Shown here: piece after piece, positions 25,206 through 34,489 of the stretch
How the letters are laid out: every line of letters begins with the position of its first letter
Position numbering within the stretch: the first letter of the stretch is position 1
Assembly (NCBI RefSeq): GCF_026015295.1
Contig: NZ_JAPDUW010000001.1
Location: forward strand, 3,383,501-3,447,500
Length of the DNA stretch: 64,000 nucleotides
Origin: Segatella copri
GTDB taxonomy: Bacteria > Bacteroidota > Bacteroidia > Bacteroidales > Bacteroidaceae
Direction: 5' to 3'
Notes under the pieces: generated by a model
Databases searched by the model: none
What the model was told of the DNA's origin: nothing
What the model saw: only the letters and a program-made list of their open reading frames with translations
Made by a program: the position numbers and the translations under genes

Positions 25206-26252
25206 ATGAAAAATAAATCATTTGTAGGCATTGACATCTCTAAAAATGTCATAGATGTATCTATATTTCGTGAGGACACCAACATCAAAATGTTCCCTCA
25301 TGAGGTGTTCAACAACACTCGCAAGGGATTTGGCGATATGTGCTCATGGCTCAAAAAGAGCCGTGTGGTACTTTCCCAAGCCCTGTTTGGCATGGAATTT
25401 ACAGGTTGCTACTCCTTGGACTTGGAAAAATTCCTCACGTCCAAGAATTACTCTTTCTGTATGCTTAGTACACGTATAGTAAAACATCATCCTATGGGGA
25501 CAATAGATAAGCGAGACAAGAATGACTCTGCAAAGATAGCTGACTTCCTCTATCGTTATGATGGCACGGAATGTGCCAAGCCATACAAGTTGCCAAGCAA
25601 GGCTATGCAACAATTGAAGCAACTTGTCAATGAGCGTAAGTTCCTTGTGGAGCAACGGACAAACTTTATGAACCGAATGCAGATGTTTGAAACGAAAGAG
25701 GATTCTGCCATGTATGAGAGCTACATTAAAAAGCTCAATCATGACATTGAGAAGATAGATCAGGAAGAGTGTGAATTAATGTCCAAGGAGGAAGATGTCT
25801 TTGACACTTTTCAGAATCTGTTGACGATACCAGGAATTGGTTTTGTCAATGCAACAAACATAATTGCCATCACACGAAACTTTACCGCTTTTGACACAGC
25901 TCGGCAATATGCGAGATATGTTGGCGTAGCTCCATGCAGTCACACTTCTGGTACCAGTGTGAAATGGCGTGCCCGACCTTCCGCACACTGTAACGGTCAA
26001 GTGAAAGCTGACCTGTCTATGGCGGCATTGAGAGCTGTTGAGTACGATGTGGAAATGCAAATGTTTTATAATCGAAAGTTAGGAGGCAGAAAAGATTCTG
26101 ATACTAAGCGTAAGGCATTGAATGCCGTCAAGTTTAAGCTCATTTGCAGAATGTTTGCCATAGGCAAGCAAAAGAGAAAATGGGAAGTGTTGAACACCTC
26201 TGACGACAGAAAGAACTTACATATTGAAAAGTCCAAAGCAAGTGAACTATGA
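25206..26252 (+). CDS. IS110-family transposase, element B
   Basis: 348 residues. DEDD residues are in VGIDISK (Asp10), FGMEFTGCY, and IDKRDKNDSAKIADFL. A coiled segment, the HhH TIPGIGFVNATN and the serine motif APCSHTSGTSVK follow. Intact reading frame. The leader with the candidate bridge RNA ends only about 20 bases before the start codon. A minus-strand -7-like CAAAGATA overlaps the start region and is probably incidental. Confidence 0.95.
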   Translation: MKNKSFVGIDISKNVIDVSIFREDTNIKMFPHEVFNNTRKGFGDMCSWLKKSRVVLSQALFGMEFTGCYSLDLEKFLTSKNYSFCMLSTRIVKHHPMGTIDKRDKNDSAKIADFLYRYDGTECAKPYKLPSKAMQQLKQLVNERKFLVEQRTNFMNRMQMFETKEDSAMYESYIKKLNHDIEKIDQEECELMSKEEDVFDTFQNLLTIPGIGFVNATNIIAITRNFTAFDTARQYARYVGVAPCSHTSGTSVKWRARPSAHCNGQVKADLSMAALRAVEYDVEMQMFYNRKLGGRKDSDTKRKALNAVKFKLICRMFAIGKQKRKWEVLNTSDDRKNLHIEKSKASEL

Positions 26253-26267
26253 CAATGTACCATTGTC
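26251..26267. repeat. Perfect small hairpin at the right end of element B
   Basis: GACAATG (26251-26257) pairs with CATTGTC (26261-26267) around a TAC loop, directly overlapping the transposase stop. IS110 elements often insert beside hairpins, so this may be part of the target or of the right end. Confidence 0.6.
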
Positions 26268-26988
26268 TCTTATAGTCTTGTGAGGACAGATACGGATAAC
26301 TAATTAGGAATCGAGCAAAAAGCTATTAAAAGAAAGAGTTCCGTATCGTTTTTTTTGTAACAGAAAAGTCAAAAAATGTCTTCTTCTGCTACAGGGGTAG
26401 GTATGACTATATGCTTTCTGGGGGCTATTTTGCTTATTTTAACACAAAAAAGCTCTCAAAAATTTGGTGATGTCTTAGGAATCATGGCATTAGATTTATG
26501 CAGACTATACCGAGGACACACAGCACACTCGGCATAGTTCACAAAGGAAATCAACAACACACAACTGAAACACTTGGCAAGTTTCACACTGAAAATATCA
26601 CCTTTTCCTTTGCAAACTCCATGTACAAAGTAGCTTGTGTCTGTGACCTTGTTCTTTCAATGTGGCAGCTTTGATGTTTGGCGTAAATTGAGAGAATTAA
26701 GGTCTGCAACCTTGGGCATGGAAAGCCGAAAGGCAAATATCTCGTCTTTTGTTCTTAGAGGAGGGAGCGAGGTTATGTTTTGGGAACCCCAAAACGCCTC
26801 GCTCCACCATGAGGGCGGAGAAATTTTGCTCCCAACGGTTGCAGAAAGTGAGTGTACCAACTGTAGGCAGTGCATAGAAATATGTAAATAGATTTGTCAG
26901 GTGTAGTTTATTCTTCCTTTATTTGCACAAAAGTATGTTTTGAGTGTTATAAAAAATAAAAAAATGCACTATTACGTTGATACTTTTG
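26268..26988. other. Gene-poor stretch with two strong hairpins (possible element end or oriT remnant)
   Basis: About 700 bases without a recognised gene. Hairpin 1: ACTATACCGAG (26504-26514) with CTCGGCATAGT (26528-26538). Hairpin 2: GGAGCGAGG plus GTTTTGGG (26764-26784) with CCCAAAAC plus CCTCGCTCC (26788-26805), a 17-bp, GC-rich stem in an A/T-rich background. Such structures occur near transfer origins and ends of conjugative transposons. No relaxase is present here. Confidence 0.5.
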
Positions 26989-26996
26989 TATTTTTG
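26989..26996 (+). promoter_or_regulatory. Promoter -7 box (TATTTTTG) for the lipoprotein gene
   Basis: TAnnTTTG match 85 bases upstream of the start at 27081; an overlapping TACTTTTG (26981-26988) is a second candidate. Confidence 0.6.
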
Positions 26997-27080
26997 CACT
27001 CAGTTATCTTGGACAGCAGAATTTGAAACACTGAAAATCCGTAATCTGTCTATATGTAAAATCTTTAAATTTGGATTATT

Positions 27081-28535
27081 ATGACTAAGAAGTTTTGGTT
27101 AATAGCACTCATCGTAGCTTGCACTGTTGTATTTGGCAGTTGCGATAAGTCTGAGGAATTGAGTGTTGAGCAATGTAAGTTGGATATGAATCTATTCAAC
27201 CAAACCTATACTGTTAATGATGAGGGGTGCTGTGTGCTAAAAGGGAGAAAGCCAATAGCAGCAGAAGAAATACAGAGTAAGGTCAAGGGCTATGGTTGGG
27301 AGAGTATTGCCACTTATGAGGTACAGGAAAACGGAAAGTTGAGCAAGGAGGAATTTTGGAAAGACAGATTTGGTGGCAGCCCTACACACTTTTGGTTTGA
27401 GACATCACAGCAAGCTTTTAGTTATTTTTATAGTGATGCCTTGCCAGCCTTTTGTTTCAGTCGTGTATCATGGACTTATGACATGGACAAAGGCTTCATA
27501 CTGTTTGGCAGCAACAAGCAGACAACAGACAGCAGATACATGCAGATTCTTAAGCTTGACGAGTCGAATGGCAAGACCTTAATGTACACCATACAAAAAT
27601 TGGGAGCGACGAGTGATGGCAGCAATGGTTACAAGTCTATATATGGCATGATTGTATATAAACGCATGACCGAAACCGATTTGGAAATGATGAAGAAAAG
27701 TTACACGTATGATACGGATATTGACCGTTCTGTTCCCGACAACTGCAAGTTTAAGATTAAGGCATACTATGCAGAAGACGACAAAGACAACACAGACCCT
27801 GTGTTTCAGACCTTCTGCCTTGTAACATTTGAGCTTACCGATGAATATGGTTTCAACTCTTCAGATAATGCCTATTACAACTACTACGATTCAATTACTT
27901 GGACGAGTGATTGTCGTGATATGCCAGATAGCTTTGGAATCATGGAACGTAAGACAAACTGTTTGAATACTTCCTATTGGTGGAGCACATACTTCTTCAC
28001 GCCTCATGACAATACTATTGTCTATGCCAATGGCTATAAAGATGGCCGTATTGTCTATCAAGCCCGAAAGAGGCTCTATTTGGTGAATGATGGATTCTTT
28101 GGTTACGATTGGGATAACGTAAGGTATAATTCCAAGAACCCCGAACTAACAGAATATTGCTTGCTGGACAAGAGCCGTGAGTTTATCCTAACTCCACCTA
28201 CTGCCTACAAAGAAGACATTACAAAACCGTATGCAGAGTTACGTATTGTACTGAAAGGAGCAAAAGACAAAAACGACAAGGAATATATGTTAGGCGTGCT
28301 TGAACGTGAAAGAGAAGGTCTGTTGAAGATTATGGACCAGTACTATGAAGCACATAGTACTATAAAAGAAACAGAAAAGGCTTCGCTGTGTAAAACGTTT
28401 AAGGCACTACCCGAAGATGCTGATATTAAAGCATATTGGCGTACAAAACATTCTCGCATGGTACTGATACTTAAAACTGACGGGGAAGACCCTATAAACA
28501 GTGAATACTATGTGCATGCGGAACCAATTAAATGA
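27081..28535 (+). CDS. Large lipoprotein of unknown function
   Basis: 484 residues. A signal sequence ends in a lipobox (VVFGSC, Cys22), so the mature protein is lipid-anchored in the envelope, with an acidic DKSEEL start typical of surface-exported Bacteroidota lipoproteins. The rest is rich in aromatic residues (FWKDRFGGSPTHFWFET, NAYYNYYDSITW) with no motif I recognise. Two cysteine pairs could be disulfides. It lies in the accessory zone with its own promoter and terminator. Confidence 0.75.
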   Translation: MTKKFWLIALIVACTVVFGSCDKSEELSVEQCKLDMNLFNQTYTVNDEGCCVLKGRKPIAAEEIQSKVKGYGWESIATYEVQENGKLSKEEFWKDRFGGSPTHFWFETSQQAFSYFYSDALPAFCFSRVSWTYDMDKGFILFGSNKQTTDSRYMQILKLDESNGKTLMYTIQKLGATSDGSNGYKSIYGMIVYKRMTETDLEMMKKSYTYDTDIDRSVPDNCKFKIKAYYAEDDKDNTDPVFQTFCLVTFELTDEYGFNSSDNAYYNYYDSITWTSDCRDMPDSFGIMERKTNCLNTSYWWSTYFFTPHDNTIVYANGYKDGRIVYQARKRLYLVNDGFFGYDWDNVRYNSKNPELTEYCLLDKSREFILTPPTAYKEDITKPYAELRIVLKGAKDKNDKEYMLGVLEREREGLLKIMDQYYEAHSTIKETEKASLCKTFKALPEDADIKAYWRTKHSRMVLILKTDGEDPINSEYYVHAEPIK

Positions 28536-28582
28536 TAAATAAGTTTAATGTGGATAACGCAATTGAATGTAGCTTATATAAC

Positions 28583-28634
28583 AACAATAGTCATAAGGCG
28601 AAGTTAATCTTTGTTTTATGACTATTGTTTTTTG
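28583..28634 (+). terminator. Terminator after the lipoprotein gene
   Basis: AACAATAGTCATAA (28583-28596) pairs perfectly with TTATGACTATTGTT (28616-28629), followed by T residues. Confidence 0.9.
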
Positions 28635-28827
28635 CACCAACATAGTGTGGTTTCATTTTTATTTTGTATTTTTGCAACTGTAAAGAGTTGTTAGGCAAAG
28701 CAAACATATGCATATTGCAGAAGTTGTGACTATTGCCAAGTCATTACCTCTATTGAGGTTGAACACTTATAAATCGCTCATTTTAAGCTATTCAGCAGAT
28801 TATAGAAGAATTTTACGAAAAAAAACG

Positions 28828-28835
28828 TATTTTTG
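28828..28835 (+). promoter_or_regulatory. Promoter -7 box (TATTTTTG) for the hybrid sensor kinase
   Basis: TAnnTTTG match 70 bases upstream of the start. A second identical octamer at 28667-28674 lies further upstream. The 370-base gap otherwise holds a short ORF of 64 codons with no recognisable family. Confidence 0.55.
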
Positions 28836-28904
28836 CACTTGCGTGTTGAATTTGCGTAGGAACAAAACATTAACTTTGAAAACAAAAGCTGAAAATTATT
28901 AAGG

Positions 28905-31781
28905 ATGGGAAAAACAGGGAGACTTTATCTGTGTGCATTGGCAATGGTGATTTTTGTGCTTGCATCTTGCAGTAGAAAGCACGAAATCTCGTTCACGGCT
29001 AAAGAGCGACATGAGATAGACAGCATCGTGAAGTCTTTGCACAGTATGGACAGGCTTGACAGTATTCATCAAGCAATGCGCAAGCAACAGAATTTGCTCG
29101 GGCAGATAATCGTACTGCGCGAGTGGGGCAAGCAGTTGCGCAACGAAAGCCGTTTCGACGAGGCTCTGGAGAAACACGGCGAAGGATTGGAGCTTGCCGA
29201 ACACGTGGGCGACACGCTTGAATGGGTGCAGGCGCTGAACAACATCGGCACCGACTACCGCCGCATGGGAATTCTCGATGCAGCGCAAAAGTACCACAAG
29301 AACGCACTGATAATGGCAGAAGAATGTTCTGACACATCGTTTACCGCATGCAAGAACCGCGTCATCTCGCTCAATGGACTTGCCAACGTCTATCTCACCG
29401 TCCAGAACTTTCATCTTGCCGACAGCTGTCTGCGACAAGCCCTTGCCGGCGAAAAATCACTCGGTAGCATCACGGGGCAAGCCATCAACTGCGCTAACCT
29501 CGGCTCTATATTTGAAATCAAAGGACAGACCGACTCTGCATGGATTTACTACAAAAAGTCAATGGAACTCAACACCCAAGATGGCAATACGCTCGGCATA
29601 GCTCTCTGCCACACCTATTTCGGCAACCTCTATGAGAAGGCGCATCAACTTGACAAGGCCCTGGCGGAATACAACAAAGCCTACCACTTGATGAAGAGTT
29701 CCAAGGACCAATGGCACACGCTGAACTCGCTTATCGCTATCGCTGGAGTATATATAACCAAGGGAGACTGCAAAAAGGCCGAAAGTTTTCTCACAAAGGC
29801 CAAGAACATCACCACAAGCATACACAGCACTGAGCATTTGGCACAAATATACGACCTTTACTGCAAACTCTGCAAAAAACGTGGCGACTGGCGAAGCGCG
29901 CTGCTTGCCCATGAACGGTCGGCTGCGCTTCAAGACAGTCTCATCGACATGGAGAAGGTGAACCGCATGCAAAGTGTCAGCTTCAATATTGAGCACGAAC
30001 GGTATACACGACATGTCGCTACCGCCAACAACAAGATAACGCAAGAACGATTGGCTCGCCATACAGGATATGCCATTTTTGCAGTCATCATCTTCTTTCT
30101 TGCCGTCATCATCGGATTGCTCATCTATAACCGCAAGCTCAGCAAACGTGGCTATGAAGCGCTAAAGAAGCTCAACGACATGCGTGAAACATTCTTCCGC
30201 AACGTCACACACGAATTCCGCACACCGCTGACTGTTATCCTCGGACTGAGCCGTGACTTGCAGAAGGACAGCATAACAACGGATGAAGCACACGACATGG
30301 GCATGACAATCGAAAGGCAAGGCAACCGAATACTAAGACTTATCAATCAGTTGCTCGACATTTCAAAGATTCGTTCTGCCATCGGCAAGCCGGAATGGAG
30401 GAACGGCAATATTGTGGCATACATAAGCATGATAGTTGAGATGTTCGAGGATTATAGCCGGAAGCGTGACATTAAACTTCAGTTTATTCCCCATGAGAAC
30501 GAGATATACACTGACTTTGTACCCGAATACATGAACAAGCTCATGAGTAATCTACTGTCGAATGCCATAAAGTTTACGCCTGCTTTGGGAAAGGTAAGTA
30601 TCAGCTTGTGGCGCAACGGCAGACGACTGCATATAGTCATAAGCGACACGGGGTGCGGCATATCAAAGGAGAACCTGCCACACATCTTCGAGGAATTCTA
30701 TCAGGCTGACAATAACGAAGAAGCGGGAACAGGCATCGGCCTGGCGCTTGTCTATCAGATTGTGAAACAACTTGACGGCACAATTTCCGTAGAGAGCACT
30801 GAGGGAAAAGGCACCACATTCCATATCGTGCTACAGATCAAAGCAGAAAGCAAAATGTCCCACAGTATCCTCAAAGAAGAGCCGAAGGCAATTTCTCTTG
30901 GCAATGATACACAGACTAAACTTTTGTCCGATTCCCCACATTTCGAGGAATCAGTAGAGGGCTTGATCGATAGCTCGGGCAAGGTTTCCATCCTCATCGT
31001 TGAGGACAATGCCGATGTGGCAACATACATCGGCAGGCAACTCGGCATAAAGTATAATGTTCTTTATGCCCGAAACGGCGAGGAAGGTTTTGACTTAGCC
31101 AGCAAACAACTGCCTGATGCTATTGTTACCGACCTTATGATGCCGAAGATGGACGGCATGGAACTGATGCGGAAGATACGCAGCGACGAGCTGACAAGCC
31201 ACATTCCTATTGTCGTTGTCACGGCAAGAGTCACCGAGGCAGACCGTCTCCGTGGTCTTGAGGCTGGAGCCGACGCATATCTTACGAAGCCTTTCAGCAG
31301 CGATGAACTTCTCACCCGTATCGACAAATTACTTGAACAGCGTACACGCCTGCAGAAGAAGTTCTCACAGATGATTCTATCAAACGATGACAAGCCGAAC
31401 ACGCAAACGCTATCTCCTGCCAGCGAGGTCAGAAGAGAGGAGCCCTTCGTCAACCGTGTCACCGACTGTATCTACGTCATTTTAAATTCAGGCAAGTTTG
31501 CTGATGTCAACACTGTTGCAGAACGACTTAACATGAGCTACAGCCAGTTCTATCGCAAGCTGACAGCAATCACGGGACTCACACCTGTGCAATATATTCA
31601 ACGCACAAAGGTGGCGAAGGCAAAACTGATGCTCACGAAACATCCTGAGATGAGTTTTAACGCTGTTGCCGACCAATGTGGGTTCACCGACTACTCGAAT
31701 TTCGTGCGTGCCTTCCGCAATGTGCTAAATATTACTCCGACACAGTTCGTCAGGCAAATAACCAACTCTCCGAAAGACTGA
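28905..31781 (+). CDS. TPR hybrid two-component sensor kinase / response regulator with AraC output
   Basis: 958 residues, a one-protein signalling system. Order: signal sequence (about 1-22, ending LASCS), TPR repeats in the periplasm (about 60-345), transmembrane helix (388-408), HisKA with His436 (NVTHEFRTPLT), ATPase with N-box Asn549/Asn553 and DTGCG (581), receiver with phospho-acceptor Asp743 and Lys795 (DLMMPKMDG, YLTKP), and an AraC-type HTH (848-952, SYSQFYRKLTAITGLTPVQYI). Unlike classic HTCS it senses through TPRs rather than Reg_prop propellers. Base composition looks more GC-rich than its neighbours, hinting at separate origin. Likely targets are the neighbouring envelope genes, by position only. 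Confidence 0.92.
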   Translation: MGKTGRLYLCALAMVIFVLASCSRKHEISFTAKERHEIDSIVKSLHSMDRLDSIHQAMRKQQNLLGQIIVLREWGKQLRNESRFDEALEKHGEGLELAEHVGDTLEWVQALNNIGTDYRRMGILDAAQKYHKNALIMAEECSDTSFTACKNRVISLNGLANVYLTVQNFHLADSCLRQALAGEKSLGSITGQAINCANLGSIFEIKGQTDSAWIYYKKSMELNTQDGNTLGIALCHTYFGNLYEKAHQLDKALAEYNKAYHLMKSSKDQWHTLNSLIAIAGVYITKGDCKKAESFLTKAKNITTSIHSTEHLAQIYDLYCKLCKKRGDWRSALLAHERSAALQDSLIDMEKVNRMQSVSFNIEHERYTRHVATANNKITQERLARHTGYAIFAVIIFFLAVIIGLLIYNRKLSKRGYEALKKLNDMRETFFRNVTHEFRTPLTVILGLSRDLQKDSITTDEAHDMGMTIERQGNRILRLINQLLDISKIRSAIGKPEWRNGNIVAYISMIVEMFEDYSRKRDIKLQFIPHENEIYTDFVPEYMNKLMSNLLSNAIKFTPALGKVSISLWRNGRRLHIVISDTGCGISKENLPHIFEEFYQADNNEEAGTGIGLALVYQIVKQLDGTISVESTEGKGTTFHIVLQIKAESKMSHSILKEEPKAISLGNDTQTKLLSDSPHFEESVEGLIDSSGKVSILIVEDNADVATYIGRQLGIKYNVLYARNGEEGFDLASKQLPDAIVTDLMMPKMDGMELMRKIRSDELTSHIPIVVVTARVTEADRLRGLEAGADAYLTKPFSSDELLTRIDKLLEQRTRLQKKFSQMILSNDDKPNTQTLSPASEVRREEPFVNRVTDCIYVILNSGKFADVNTVAERLNMSYSQFYRKLTAITGLTPVQYIQRTKVAKAKLMLTKHPEMSFNAVADQCGFTDYSNFVRAFRNVLNITPTQFVRQITNSPKD

Positions 31782-31854
31782 CACTGACAAGCAGAACAAT
31801 TGTTTTTCATAGCCGTTGGTGGCAGATTAGTGGCAGAGATTTGTAAAACAAAGC

Positions 31855-31906
31855 AAACTCGCAAAGTTTGTGCCCATGATTCCATGTGCACAATCTTTGC
31901 GAGTTT
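31855..31906. terminator. Terminator between the hybrid kinase and the LRR protein
   Basis: AAACTCGCAAAG with TTTGTGC pairs with GCACAA plus CTTTGCGAGTTT across a 12-base loop, nearly perfect over 19 pairs. It serves the convergent genes. Confidence 0.85.
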
Positions 31907-31946
31907 ATGGAGAAATGTCTATCCCCACTGATTGAATGCAAATTGC

Positions 31947-34169
31947 TTATCTTCTAATTATCTTACGTCCATTCTGAATGATGATACCTTTGTAATCACG
32001 ACCTACACGTTGTCCGGCTATGTTGTACATCGGGGCGTTCTTGTCTACACCATTCACACCTTCAACTGAGTCAATTCCAGTAGATGACATCTGCTTTACC
32101 TTCACAGAGAATATCTTAGCCCCGTTGGTTGGTGCAGCCATAGCTCTTGTGCCCACTGCAGCCGAGGAATTGTTGGTGGTATAGAGATAAACGTAGGAGT
32201 CTTGAGCAACGGTATAGCTGACGTTGGTTTCTTCCTGCGAACCAGAAGTGATGGTCTGCGGAGCGTCGGTGCCCACCTGCACGGCAACAGCCGTTGTGCC
32301 ATAGGTCTGTGTCTCGACGGTGATGATGCCCTGTCCTTCTGGCACCATAAGAATCAATCCCGTGTAGCCATTGTCTGCGGCAACAGAGATTGGGTTTTCA
32401 GACGATGCGATGGTTGCCATGTCGGTGTTGTTGGTAGTCTGGACAAGCACAAGCGAATTGTCTGTACTGTCGTAGTAGCCTGTTTGCTCTGAACCAGTGG
32501 TATTGATGTTGAAGTAAACGTTGTTGACGACTTGGTTGTTGAGGTCGGTGCTTTCTGTGATGTTGCTGGTGTCAACAACTTCGACAGCATTGTTGCTGTC
32601 GGTGACTACAGGCGATATCTCGGTAGGCTTCGGTGAAGCGATGCCAATGATCGCCGTCAGCGCTGCGGCTCCCGTGGCGTCAACGATGTTTGAAAAACAT
32701 TCTTTGTAATCCATGAAACTTACGAACCGGGCACCCTTTGGAGAGAGGATGGAAACGTTGTCGGAGAGATTGAGATTGAACACGCCATCAATGGCATTCC
32801 TTCCGCCAGAAGCATGCAGAGTTGCATTGTCGATGGTCAGTGTTCCGTCAATCTTTCTTCCTCCAGCCTTAAAGTAGACACCAGTTCCACTCTTTGTTGC
32901 GCCATTGGCTATGACCACGCAGTTTCTGATGGTGAGATTGGAAAGATATGCAAATATTGCCTCACTCTGAAGTCCGTTCACCGTCAATGTGTCGGTGCCA
33001 TTGTTTTGCCCCTCTATAGTCAGCGTTGGGCCGTTGTACGATGCCATATGCCCATCACCATGGTTGAAATCAATGCCAATATTGCCGCCAGTGATTGTGC
33101 TATTGCCGTTGAGCCTGATGGTGAGATTGTCACCATACGCCTTGATACCCTCATTAGCCTTGCCGCCAGGGTTGATGTTGGCATTGGTCAGCACCAGTGC
33201 ACCGCTCTTGGGGTCAATGGCTACGCTGCCTTTGTCGTACAATATATCATACATGTTGTCCTGTGTCACTTTCTCGCCTTGCACAAAGAGTGAGTTGGTC
33301 TGTATGTTGAATTGCGCCGTCAATGTCTGGCTGCGTGTCGTGCCATCTGTAACATAGGCAACAATGCCCGATGGCTCGGTCAGTTCCACGGGCCCTTCGT
33401 ATTTCTGGATGTCCGACGTGCGACTAAAGCCGTTCCTACTGATGATGTAATAATAAATGTCGCCTGCCGTGTTCGGATTGGTAAGGGTAACCCTTACAGC
33501 CTGTGTGAACACATTGGTATCGGGGGTGTAGCTGGCGCTGTCGGCAGACAATACCGGTGCGTTGTAGCCTACGTTCGGTTCAAGTCCTTCTTCAATAGTG
33601 GTAAAGAATCTCCATGGAGCAAAGTTGCTGTAATAGGGCTTGCTTCCAAAGGGCACGTTCAAGACTGCATTGTGATAGATGTAAAGGCTGGAGCGCTCTC
33701 GCCACAAGAAGTCACTGTCGCTATTGAAGAGTGCATACCATGTACTGACAGGATACGCACGCTTGCTTACGACCTTCTCCAGATTGAAACAATGGCAGAA
33801 AGACTGCTCCCCGTAGTCGTACAGCGTCTCTGGCAAGATGAGTACTTTGAAATTCTTATTGCCGAAATGATGGCCATATATGCCACTGGGCACAGAAGTC
33901 ACCTTATATGTGGTTTCGCCCACGTTGACATATCCTGGTATGTCCAGCGTGTCAGTATAGCCATAGGCATTGTCCACGGTCAATGAATCAGAGCCATGAA
34001 CATAGAAACAAAATGTAACGCCATTGACTGTAGCATAGACACTGTCACCACTCAATGTTCCCGTTACATTCTCTTGTGCCGAAGCCGAAGACAGGCAGAC
34101 GGCGAGTAGCAGAGCTAAGAGGATTCCACGAAGTCTGCCATGAAGTTGCAGTTTTAAAGTTGTTGCCAT
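31947..34169 (-). CDS. Large secreted protein with LRR (BspA-like) and beta-helix regions
   Basis: 740 residues from the ATG at 34169 (MATTLKLQLHGRLRGILLALLLAVCLSSASAQ), which gives a clean signal peptide. The longer frame upstream runs through the promoter area. Around 60-170 are BspA-type LRR features (SVPSGIYGHHFGNKNFKVLILPETL). Around 210-300 lies a chitobiase C-terminal/FN3-like segment. Around 310-480 are parallel-beta repeats (NLTIRLNGNSTITGGNIGIDF, LTIEGQNNGTDTLTV). The end, YNIAGQRVGRDYKGIIIQNGRKIIRR, is the short C-terminal tag common in Prevotella secreted proteins. Probably a surface adhesin or binding protein. Confidence 0.8.
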   Translation of the reverse strand: MATTLKLQLHGRLRGILLALLLAVCLSSASAQENVTGTLSGDSVYATVNGVTFCFYVHGSDSLTVDNAYGYTDTLDIPGYVNVGETTYKVTSVPSGIYGHHFGNKNFKVLILPETLYDYGEQSFCHCFNLEKVVSKRAYPVSTWYALFNSDSDFLWRERSSLYIYHNAVLNVPFGSKPYYSNFAPWRFFTTIEEGLEPNVGYNAPVLSADSASYTPDTNVFTQAVRVTLTNPNTAGDIYYYIISRNGFSRTSDIQKYEGPVELTEPSGIVAYVTDGTTRSQTLTAQFNIQTNSLFVQGEKVTQDNMYDILYDKGSVAIDPKSGALVLTNANINPGGKANEGIKAYGDNLTIRLNGNSTITGGNIGIDFNHGDGHMASYNGPTLTIEGQNNGTDTLTVNGLQSEAIFAYLSNLTIRNCVVIANGATKSGTGVYFKAGGRKIDGTLTIDNATLHASGGRNAIDGVFNLNLSDNVSILSPKGARFVSFMDYKECFSNIVDATGAAALTAIIGIASPKPTEISPVVTDSNNAVEVVDTSNITESTDLNNQVVNNVYFNINTTGSEQTGYYDSTDNSLVLVQTTNNTDMATIASSENPISVAADNGYTGLILMVPEGQGIITVETQTYGTTAVAVQVGTDAPQTITSGSQEETNVSYTVAQDSYVYLYTTNNSSAAVGTRAMAAPTNGAKIFSVKVKQMSSTGIDSVEGVNGVDKNAPMYNIAGQRVGRDYKGIIIQNGRKIIRR

Positions 34170-34274
34170 AATACTATATTTATATGTGAATAATAGATTA
34201 AATCCATACCATAAATAACATGCTGCAAAATTATGGAAAAATGTAGGATACTCTATTACAGAATCTTTCAACTT

Positions 34275-34324
34275 TCTTGCGAAATCTTGCAAAATGCACA
34301 TGAACCATCTTGCGAAATCTTGCA
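34275..34324. repeat. Two 17-base direct repeats upstream of the LRR protein gene
   Basis: TCTTGCGAAATCTTGCA at 34275-34291 and again at 34308-34324, start-to-start 33 bases (three helical turns), about 110 bases upstream of the start at 34169. Each copy itself contains TCTTGC twice. Candidate regulator binding site. Confidence 0.65.
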
Positions 34325-34489
34325 CATAGACTTAGCCAATGCCTATAAACAAAAGGATTTTCTGTGACATATTTACGTTGTTTAACAATCGTCATTATGA
34401 AAGTAAAAGAGTAGTTACTGCTATAATCCACCCCTTACCCTTCATCCTCCCTTTTTTCGAATCTCGGTTTTGATATGAAACAAAGTACC

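Larger units (their letters stand above)
24986..26248 (+). mobile_element. IS110-family insertion sequence, element B (boundaries approximate)
   Basis: Second, divergent IS110 element directly after element A, same orientation. By alignment of its left end to element A (CTTTT ... ACCTTTGC), a CT core would lie at 24986-24987, and the matching GTGAACT right end puts the other at 26247-26248. An alternative pair of short repeats (GTCTCTT at 24974 and 26265) would extend it slightly. Only about 50 bases separate the two elements. Confidence 0.6.

Noticed and set aside
26637..26891. 84-codon plus-strand ORF ending in CTNCRQCIEIC, ferredoxin-like
   Set aside because: Only the last residues look like a cysteine cluster. 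The rest matches nothing, and the ORF runs through the strong 26764-26805 hairpin. It is more likely non-coding.
28708..28902. 64-codon ORF before the hybrid sensor kinase
   Set aside because: It spans the likely kinase promoter and shows no family resemblance, although another promoter-like octamer lies upstream of it.
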